A stretch of 12,488 nucleotides of DNA from positions 1-12,488 of the forward strand of contig CALVIQ010000013.1 of assembly GCA_944331815.1 (NCBI GenBank). Reading direction: 5' to 3'. Made by a program: the position numbers and the translations under genes. Source of the DNA: an uncultured Bacilli bacterium. GTDB lineage: Bacteria; Bacillota_I; Bacilli_A; RF39; UBA660. Positions 6,517-12,488 of the stretch are shown piece after piece. The notes under the pieces are model-generated. The model ran no database searches. It was given only the letters and a program-made list of their open reading frames with translations, and had not been told where the DNA came from. Numbering within the stretch: the first letter of the stretch is position 1; each line of letters starts with the position of its first letter.

Positions 6517-8073
6517 ATGGAAACAGTTATTAATTTAAAAATACGTGATGAATACTCAAAACCACAAATTGGAATGGGTATATCATTTGATTCAAATACA
6601 ATAGTTCTTGATTTATATACTTCAAGTAATACTAATTTTAGTGAATTATTAAGAGAAGAAAGCTTAAGAAAGATGTTAAAGAATGAATTAGATTATATGA
6701 AAAATAGCAAAATTCAAGATGATGATGATACATTTGACGATTCAATAGAAACAGTTAATAATTTATTAAATAGTAATATAAATATATCGTCAACAATTAG
6801 TGAAATTTATTTAGAATCAACATCAGAAACTGCTGAATATGTAAAAAATAATCCAATTATTAAATCATATCCATTAATATTAAATGAAGAATTTTCTATT
6901 AATAATGAAGATTTAGCATCAATAGATGAATACTTTACAACATTAGAAAATTTAAAAGTCTGTATTGATGGAAATCAACAAAGAATTGGAATAATTGATT
7001 ATAAAAATACTGTTAATGCAATTAATGAAATTGTTTCAAAAATTAAAAAATATAATTTAAGTCCATTAGAACAAGTGATGTATGCTTATGATTTAGTGAG
7101 AGATAGGGTATATATTCATGAGGGCAAAAATGAAGACTATAATATTTCGAGGGATTTATCTTCAGTTTTATCAGGAGATAAAATTGTATGTGTCGGATTT
7201 GCTAATATTTTAGATAAAGTTTTAGAAAATTTAGATATTAAATCTGATATGGTATTTTTGCTTAATAAAGGTAAAAGAACAGGTCATGCTAGAAATGTTA
7301 TATATATTAAAGATGATAAATATGGTGTTGAAGCAATGTATTATCTTGATCCTACATGGGATTCTAAAAGAACTAATACTGATACTAATTATTTAAATTC
7401 ATATACTTATTTTTGTCGAACAAAGGACGAAATAGACACGTTATCACTAATGAAAGGTCATGATTATGTTGATAGACGATTTGATGAGTTTAAAGAAAAT
7501 ACAGTTTGGGAATTTGAAGATATTGTTGAAAATGATGGGATAAAAGCTGTGCCTAAAAGTATGGTTTATGCCTTTAATCAAATTTCAGAATTTATTGATG
7601 GAAAAAATTTAATAAGCCATTTAGTATTATCAGATGATCATATGGTTCCTGAATTTATTAGAAATAGTTTTAATTATGATGAAGTTTTCGAGAGATTATG
7701 CGATTATCGTTCAATAATGTATGATAATTATTTATCAGCAGAGCAATTATTAAAATTATTAATTAACGTTAGAAAAATAGAATTTTATGAAAATCCAGAG
7801 AAATATCCTTATGATATTGAATCAATTAAAAAAATTGTGGTTGATAGAAAATTAAGCGATAAAAAAGCAATGGCTGAATCATTATTTTTAAGTGCTTTAT
7901 TTGGTAATGGAGATTCTTTAAATAGAAAATTATCACAAGAAAATTTTGATGAAATATCTAAAAAAGAAGAATATGAAAAGACAATAGCACAGGTTAAATT
8001 AGCAAAAGTTTTAAGAAAAGTATATGAACAAAAAATAGGTGGTGATGAAAATGTCGGAAGAAAAAGCTTATAA
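6517..8073 (+). CDS. Transglutaminase-like protein with complete Cys-His-Asp (518 aa)
   Basis: A 518-residue cytoplasmic protein with a central transglutaminase-like domain, probably a peptidase or amide-bond enzyme. Visible motifs: lead-in helix LEQVMYAYDLVRDRVYIHE (about residues 187-205), KIVCVGFAN with Cys225, GHARN with His257, and YYLDPTWD with Asp278. The LDPTWD motif is classic for the family. About 180 residues precede the domain, without recognisable signatures, and about 230 mainly helical residues follow it, ending in a charged stretch. There is no signal peptide, so it does not act on the cell wall like many secreted members. Ribosome binding site AGGGGGA at 6504-6510. The 3' end overlaps the next gene by 23 bases, suggesting coupled translation. 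The family call is good; the substrate is unknown. Confidence 0.8.
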   Translation: METVINLKIRDEYSKPQIGMGISFDSNTIVLDLYTSSNTNFSELLREESLRKMLKNELDYMKNSKIQDDDDTFDDSIETVNNLLNSNINISSTISEIYLESTSETAEYVKNNPIIKSYPLILNEEFSINNEDLASIDEYFTTLENLKVCIDGNQQRIGIIDYKNTVNAINEIVSKIKKYNLSPLEQVMYAYDLVRDRVYIHEGKNEDYNISRDLSSVLSGDKIVCVGFANILDKVLENLDIKSDMVFLLNKGKRTGHARNVIYIKDDKYGVEAMYYLDPTWDSKRTNTDTNYLNSYTYFCRTKDEIDTLSLMKGHDYVDRRFDEFKENTVWEFEDIVENDGIKAVPKSMVYAFNQISEFIDGKNLISHLVLSDDHMVPEFIRNSFNYDEVFERLCDYRSIMYDNYLSAEQLLKLLINVRKIEFYENPEKYPYDIESIKKIVVDRKLSDKKAMAESLFLSALFGNGDSLNRKLSQENFDEISKKEEYEKTIAQVKLAKVLRKVYEQKIGGDENVGRKSL

Positions 8074-8992
8074 TGAAATTTCACAATCAATAACTAAAGA
8101 AGAAATTTCAAAATTAGTCCAACATTTTAAAAGTGAAGAAGATATAAGAAATTTTGTGGTTTCAAGAGTTTATGCTTTAGAAAATGAAAGTCATGAAGCA
8201 ACAATTGATCCAAATAATACTTGTGTGTATAGAGATTATATTTCTTATAAAACTAAATATAAAGTATGTCAAGATATTAGAACACATGAATCACCAAGAA
8301 TAGTATATGATGATATTGATTCGTATGTTGAATTTTTAAAAAATATTGCTGGTTCTAACTATAATGAATTTTCTTTATTTACAGATATTATGTTATATTG
8401 TCATCATTATTTAAGCAAAGGGTATAGTTCAGATGTTTATGATAGGATTTATGATAGAACAAGATTATATTATGATAAAATGATACAAGGAATTAGTGAT
8501 GTGTCAATAAAAGAAATTGCAGCAAAAAAAATTGGTTTGTGTTCTGAAAATGCAGGACTTGCCCAAAATATATTTAAAATTTTAGGTATTAATTCAGAAA
8601 TTGTAATTGGTACTCGTGACGGTAATAATCATGCATATAATATTGTTTTTCCGAAAGGATATGATACTTTTCCAGCTGTTTTATATGATCCATCATTCCA
8701 TATTGATTTTCAACATAAAAACAGCGAAAGAGGTACTTCTTTTGGCTACTTTAAAATTTTAACAGAGGAAGAATATAATCGATTGCTAAATGGTGAAGTA
8801 GTTGAAATTGAAACAATTTCTACTGCTCATAAGTGTTATAAATTATATCAAAATAATTTGGGTGCATTAGAAGATTATGACATTGTTTCTCCTAATGCAA
8901 CATTTTCTCTTAGTCATACATTAAATATTGAAATTACGAATGAAGTTGATAAAAGAGTTATGAAATTAGAACGAAAAGCAGAACAAAATTAA
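8051..8992 (+). CDS. Transglutaminase-like protein with complete Cys-His-Asp (313 aa)
   Basis: The third transglutaminase-fold protein in a row. Using the ATG at 8051 it has 313 residues; AGGTGGTG (8037-8044) is a suitable ribosome binding site for it. An ATG at 8045 and GTG codons at 8039 and 8042 are in frame but would sit on that site. Motifs: KKIGLCSENA with Cys164, NNHAYN with His194, LYDPSF with Asp213; order and spacing fit the Cys-His-Asp set. The N-terminal 120 residues are acidic and mostly helical, unlike either neighbour. There is no signal peptide or membrane segment. It overlaps the previous gene by 23 bases and is followed closely by a terminator, so it is the last gene of the unit. 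Overall similarity to its two neighbours is low outside the motifs, so these are not recent duplicates. Confidence 0.75.
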   Translation: MSEEKAYNEISQSITKEEISKLVQHFKSEEDIRNFVVSRVYALENESHEATIDPNNTCVYRDYISYKTKYKVCQDIRTHESPRIVYDDIDSYVEFLKNIAGSNYNEFSLFTDIMLYCHHYLSKGYSSDVYDRIYDRTRLYYDKMIQGISDVSIKEIAAKKIGLCSENAGLAQNIFKILGINSEIVIGTRDGNNHAYNIVFPKGYDTFPAVLYDPSFHIDFQHKNSERGTSFGYFKILTEEEYNRLLNGEVVEIETISTAHKCYKLYQNNLGALEDYDIVSPNATFSLSHTLNIEITNEVDKRVMKLERKAEQN

Positions 8993-9008
8993 ATATAATT
9001 AATTAACA

Positions 9009-9036
9009 AAAAAAATCTTATTATTAAGATTTTTTT
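9009..9036. terminator. Intrinsic terminator, probably bidirectional
   Basis: A 12-bp perfect stem (9009-9020 with 9025-9036) around TTAT. The core is ATCTTA/TAAGAT, flanked by a run of A on the left and T on the right. It follows the last transglutaminase-like gene by 16 bases and has U-runs in both directions, so it can also end the leftward Shedu-type transcript whose frame stops at 9083. Confidence 0.85.
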
Positions 9037-9082
9037 ATGTATTACGATTGATATATTGTAGATTAATTTGATAAATGTTCAT

Positions 9083-10040
9083 TCATTTTTTTGCTCTATT
9101 ATATATCATATTATATGTGTAAATTGTAATATTATTGAGTGATGAGTTTAATAGTCTAAATGCATGATATTCTTTATCACCCCAATTTTGTGAGCTTCCA
9201 TATATTAATGTACCCCTGGGTTTTAAAATTTTCCAAGTCTATTTGTGGTGTCTAAATCATTGGCTTTATGTTCAAGTGTTGATAAATAATTTGCTAATTG
9301 TGTAATCGCTCTTGTAAGTGATGACGATGGCACTAAATTTCCATGATCTTCTTTATCTTCAAAAAATTTTTTTGATTCTCCTATTTTTTTAATTTCTATA
9401 ACATCAACAAATCCATCCATATTTTTAGCAATAAAGTCTGCAATATTTTTTACATCAATTCTTCTATCATCAGAAATATTCACAAAATCTGTTCCTAATA
9501 CCCAACTGTTTTTTTCAAACCATTTTTGCCATACATTTTCATTCACATCATTTTTATAATTTTCTTTAAACTCTTTTAATGCTTTTTTTCTATTAGAAAA
9601 ACTAATTAATTTATTAATGTCTGATAAATCAATATCATGATTGATAGCAGTAGTGATTAATAATGATATACTTTCTGGATGATCTTTTATTAATTCATTC
9701 ATAGCATTATTATCAAGTGATAAATATTTTTTTTCATTATTTAATAATGGATAATAATTTTTGTTAATATATTTAACGAGCTTGTCTAATTCATCGTTAT
9801 CAAGTGTTAATTCACTTTTAGGGTTTTTAACTTCTAGAATTCCCGTTTTTATATATTCTTCATACCATTTACTTTTTTGTATCTTCCAATTTTTAAAGAT
9901 AGTTTGTTTTCATTTTCCCCAGTTTTGATTCTAACAAAATGTGCTTGTGAATATACTTGAGGTTTGTCTTTTAATTCAATTGGTTCAATATGTTCTATAT
10001 TTTCATTACTTTTAGATTGCATTACTTCCGTATATGACAT
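9083..10040 (-). pseudogene. Shedu-type (DUF4263) anti-phage nuclease, broken by two frameshifts
   Basis: Three minus-strand frames join into one protein of about 319 residues if one base is restored at each of two sites. Piece 1 (10040 to about 9875) contains PQVYSQAHFVRIKTGENE and KIGRYKK. Piece 2 (about 9878 to 9225) holds the nuclease domain: WQKWFEKNSWVLG, a central Asp, GFVDVIEIKK (the D-ExK type core), then SSLTRAITQLANYLSTLEH. Piece 3 (about 9230 to 9083) reads LKPRGTLIYGSSQNWGDKEY and ends at TGA. In Shedu proteins this domain forms a PD-(D/E)xK-type DNA nuclease used in phage defence. Both lesions are one missing A (minus strand) in homopolymers: six T at 9873-9878 and TTTTAAAATTTT at 9221-9232. 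The N-terminus is uncertain: the frame stays open upstream of the ATG at 10040 for about 16 codons without another ATG, and the normal start may be lost. AGGAG 11 bases upstream could serve the ATG. It could be phase-variable or an assembly error rather than dead. Confidence 0.8.
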
Positions 10041-10069
10041 ATAAATTTCATCTCCTAATGATAATTTAA

Positions 10070-10432
10070 TATTTTCCGATTTTAAATGAAATTAGTAGTC
10101 GTAATATTGACAATAATGGAATCGATAATATATTGATTGAAGGGGATAATTTCCATTCCCTTTCGGTATTAAATTATACACATATTGATTCCGTTGATAT
10201 AATCTATATAGATCCTCCATATAATAGAGGAAAAAATGATTTTATATATAATGATAAATTTGTAAATGCGGAAGATGGCTATAGGCATAGCAAGTGGCTA
10301 AACTTTATGCAAAAAAGATTAAAATTAGCTAGGACATTACTTAAGGAAGATGGTCTTATATTTATATCTATAGACGATTATGAATTTGCACAACTTAAAA
10401 TGTTATGTGATAAAATTTTTGGAGAAGAACAA
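10070..10432 (+). pseudogene. Type III restriction-modification DNA methyltransferase (Mod), truncated at both ends
   Basis: An in-frame segment with typical beta-class adenine methyltransferase features: NILIEGDNFHSLSVLN (from about 10127), IIYIDPPYN (motif IV DPPY at 10211-10222), YRHSKWLNFMQKRLKLA, then LLKEDGLIFISIDDYEFAQL and ending near CDKIFGEEQ. In complete Mod proteins about 80-100 residues precede the GDNFHSL region, and the target-recognition part and FxGxG-containing end follow. Both are missing. The frame opens just after a stop at 10067-10069. Similarity starts near 10088 (EISSRNIDNNGIDN) with no ATG or ribosome binding site. The TTG at 10133 is an internal Leu codon, not a start. 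The left end abuts the head-to-head Shedu remnant; the right end continues in frame into an unrelated protein. No restriction (Res) subunit is present. It is very unlikely to be active. Confidence 0.75.
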
Positions 10433-11814
10433 GTAAATTGGAATAAATTTATTAATTTCTGGGCAAGACATTTTGATAAACATAGTGTCGATAATATTTT
10501 AACTTTATATTCATATAATCCTAGTGGAACAGTATTTTATACATTTAATGAATGGAATAGTGAAAAGATTGATAGAAGAATCAAACCTAGAAGTAAAGGA
10601 ATACCTATTTTAAATTTAGATTATAAATATTATGTGTTTGATATAAGACAAACTTATGGCAAAGAATATAAAGAATGGAAATATTATCATATAATTGATA
10701 ACGAAATATTAGAATTTTATAAAGATAAATACAAAATATCTTTTGCAAATACTAATGTAAGAGATGATATATATAATGTATTTCATCAAATAATTGGCAA
10801 TAAAATAAAAGATAATTACATAGATTTAAAAGATAATGAAGTGGAGTTTATTGTTGACACAATGACTTCACTTTTTTTGTCTAAAAATACTTTTAGTTTA
10901 AATCATTTAAAAAATAATTATAATAATATCTAATGAAGATATTTTAAAATGCATGCAAGTTGTTAATAAAGAAGTTAACGATTTATATAAGGAGTTTTCA
11001 ATTGATGCAGATAAAATTAATATTGCTTATGAAATAATTAGAACATCAGTATTAAATAATTACATTAAAGATAGTGTATTAACTGAAGAAAAAAAGAAGA
11101 TTTTTTAGAAACTATAAGTAATCAAAGTGAAATAAATTATAATTTGTTAAATAATATTTATAATAAATTTTATAATAAATATGCTTATATTAATAAAAAA
11201 TCTAAAAATGAAGAAGATAAGATATATACATTAGGAATAGATAATGATAAATATTATGTAAATGATAAAGAAGTATCAGAAGAATAATATGATGAGGCAT
11301 TTGCCAAAGCTGAAGAAGAACATTTTGATTTTGTTAATGGATTAGATATAAATCCTAGTGATTATGAAGATGATTATGATTCTACAATAGAAGAAAGTAA
11401 TAATAATCCTTATGAAATAGAACAATTATCATTATTTGAACCAAGAGAAGATCAGCTTGCTAGTAAAATATGTGATATATTTAATTCTTTTGATACTAAA
11501 TATCAAAATACATTTGAAGTTCATCAAGTAGAATTACAAAGATGGGAACATATATCTAGTAAAAAAGGAATTTAAGTATATTGCTAAAAATTTCAGTTGC
11601 CGACTATGGAGAAAATGCTTTTTCATATTTTAATACTGATAAAACTGATGAAATAAAATTAAATGATGTAATTAATGAAATTATTAAATGCGAAGAAGTA
11701 AATGAAGGAATAATCGACTCTTTTATAGAAAAAATTGTAGTAAATAATGACTCTTTTGACTGGTATATGAAGTATTTAGATGGTATAATAAATGTGAAGA
11801 TTGAAAAAAAGTAA
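10433..11814 (+). pseudogene. Remnant of a large mobile-element protein, N-terminal part, multiply broken
   Basis: From about 10433 the reading frame changes character: NKFINFWARHFDKHSVDNIL, YSYNPSGTVFYTFNEWNSEK, RIKPRSKGIPILN and YYVFDIRQTYG. From memory this resembles the N-terminus of very long (over 1000 aa) helicase/ArdC-like proteins of Firmicute conjugative elements and phages; I cannot confirm this without a search. The usual initiator position holds Trp (TGG) where Met is expected. The lesions are: a frameshift near 10925 (NNYNNI then SNEDILKCMQ in another frame), one base missing in the T-run near 11101-11106, a TAA inside the frame at 11285-11287 (between VSEE and YDEAF), and one base missing in the A-run at 11561-11566 (SSKK then RNLSI). 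The last piece (to 11814) includes YGENAFSYFNTDKTDEIKLN and ends with FIEKIVV, a string also common at the C-terminus of serine recombinases, so a second junction is possible. The rest of the long protein is absent. Confidence 0.6.
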
Positions 11815-12073
11815 GTCAGACTGTATTCGTTTTGGATCTTTTGAAAAAAATCCCCTTGAATATGACTGTGGCACAAGCTGCTATTAAGGAAACTAATCAA
11901 AATAAAGGCTGATTAAGATAGTCTAAAAGATAATTATGGTTTTAATGAATTAGATAGCATGTTAGTTTTAAAAGATATTCTTTATCACGAATGGAAAGAT
12001 AATAAATAACCCTTGATATATTTCCTGTTAAAAATTTCAAACTTTTTATATGATGTGTACGAAAGGAGAAAAT
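11815..12073 (+). other. Gene-free debris between the mobile-element remnant and the XRE gene
   Basis: No supported gene. Short open stretches exist: about 30 codons at 11917-12009 (ending ILYHEWKDNK before TAA) without a start or ribosome binding site at its beginning, and fragments at 11815-11900 in two frames. They look like tails of deleted genes but match nothing I know. No tRNA, attachment-site-like repeat or strong hairpin is evident. Confidence 0.4.
12026..12054 (+). promoter_or_regulatory. Weak promoter candidate for the XRE-family gene
   Basis: TATGAT (12049-12054) resembles a -10. The hexamer 17 bp upstream (TGTTAA, 12026-12031) is a poor -35, so initiation may be weak or need an activator. 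The ribosome binding site GAAAGGAG lies at 12061-12068. TTGATA at 12013-12018 is too far from TATGAT to pair with it. Confidence 0.3.
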
Positions 12074-12488
12074 ATGAATCAAGAAAAAATTGGTAAATTT
12101 ATTGCAAAATGTCGTAAAAATAAGAATATGACTCAACAGGACCTAGCTGAGAAATTAGGAGTATCTGATCGTACCATTGGCAACTGGGAAAATGGGAGAA
12201 ATATGCCAGATTTATCACTATTTAAACCATTATGTAGTGAACTTGATATTTCCCTAAATGATTTGATGAGTGGAGAAGTAGTAAATAATAAAGAATACCA
12301 AGAAAAGTTAGAAGAAAATATAATTAATACAATCGATTATACTAATAAAAAACTAGAAAACAAAAATAATTTTATTGGTTTAATATTCATCGTATTTGGT
12401 GTTTTAATTTCTCTTACTGCCATGGCTATATTTCCTAGTGATAGTAGTTGGGGAGCTATTTATTCTGTCTTCGGTGGAATAGTTTCTT
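12074..12488 (+). CDS. XRE-family transcriptional regulator with C-terminal membrane segment, partial
   Basis: 138 codons are visible and the frame runs off the window, so the C-terminus is missing. Residues about 5-60 form a Cro/C1-type helix-turn-helix: IGKFIAKCRKNKNMTQQDLA, then LGVSDRTIGNWENGRNMPDL, then LCSELDISLNDLMSGE, the standard five-helix pattern. A charged linker follows. About residues 102-118 (GLIFIVFGVLISLTAMA) form a transmembrane helix, and a second starts near 128. This layout is common in Firmicutes: a DNA-binding domain tethered to the membrane that regulates its own or neighbouring genes. The start is fixed by GAAAGGAG (12061-12068), five bases before the ATG. Its targets are unknown; it is the only regulator in the window, but nothing links it to the upstream operons. 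Confidence 0.88.
   Translation, partial: MNQEKIGKFIAKCRKNKNMTQQDLAEKLGVSDRTIGNWENGRNMPDLSLFKPLCSELDISLNDLMSGEVVNNKEYQEKLEENIINTIDYTNKKLENKNNFIGLIFIVFGVLISLTAMAIFPSDSSWGAIYSVFGGIVS

Noticed and set aside
8039..8050. Upstream starts (GTG 8039, GTG 8042, ATG 8045) for the third transglutaminase-like gene
   Set aside because: They would use up the AGGTGGTG ribosome binding site itself; ATG 8051 is placed properly after it.
10133..10933. Complete 266-aa DNA methyltransferase starting at TTG 10133
   Set aside because: The TTG is an internal Leu codon in the conserved NILIEGDN stretch, there is no ribosome binding site, and the second half belongs to another protein.
11604..11900. 98-aa minus-strand reading frame
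   Set aside because: It is a shadow of the plus-strand remnant, with no ribosome binding site and a composition typical of antisense frames. The same holds for minus-strand frames within 1331-1627, 2077-2358, 5724-5921, 6090-6278 and 7809-8090.
11942..12136. 64-aa minus-strand frame
   Set aside because: It overlaps the well-supported XRE gene start and ribosome binding site, and has no start signals of its own.
1..12488. CRISPR array, tRNA or rRNA genes, integron sites, or recoded TGA=Trp
   Set aside because: No regular direct repeats with spacers, cloverleaf or rRNA-like sequence was seen. Trp is encoded by TGG, and TGA acts as a stop at plausible gene ends.

Overview
The window is very AT-rich DNA with short spacers and AGGAGG-type ribosome binding sites. 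TGA is a genuine stop (for example at 3430-3432), so this is genetic code 11 and not a Mycoplasma or Spiroplasma code. This fits a low-GC Firmicute or related gut bacterium (Bacilli, Erysipelotrichales, RF39 or Clostridia type). No ribosomal, tRNA or core metabolic gene is present. The content is accessory: nucleic-acid helicase, transglutaminase-fold proteins, restriction and anti-phage remnants, and a phage-type repressor. I read it as part of a genomic island.

Left, intact part (1-9036, plus strand). A possible extended -10 promoter and a 77-nt leader precede a five-gene run (285-5306). The run holds a 971-aa superfamily 2 helicase with about seven C-terminal repeats of roughly 70 residues, three small unknown proteins, and a 338-aa unknown protein. 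Stops and starts overlap or nearly touch, so the run is probably one operon. A near-perfect sigma-70/sigma-A promoter (TTGACA, 17 bp, TGCTATAAT) then starts a second unit. Its short leader contains a hairpin with a U-run directly before the ribosome binding site, which looks like an attenuator. This unit encodes three consecutive cytoplasmic proteins with transglutaminase-like (papain-fold) signatures. The second and third keep a full Cys-His-Asp set. The first keeps Cys and His but has no obvious Asp. A 12-bp hairpin terminator closes the block.

Right, decayed part (9037-12009). A minus-strand Shedu/DUF4263 anti-phage nuclease gene carries two single-base frameshifts. It abuts, head to head, a plus-strand type III DNA methyltransferase (Mod) fragment that has lost its N-terminus. 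That fragment runs in frame into what looks like the N-terminal part of a large conjugative-element or phage-type protein, itself broken by three frameshifts and one nonsense codon. Short debris follows. The last gene is an XRE-family regulator with a C-terminal membrane segment, cut by the window edge.

Taken together: two intact, promoter-equipped, functionally linked-looking units sit beside a graveyard of defence and mobile-element genes. The best candidate for something undescribed is the 285-8992 block, a repeat-bearing helicase next to a trio of divergent transglutaminase-like proteins. Its joint function is inference only.
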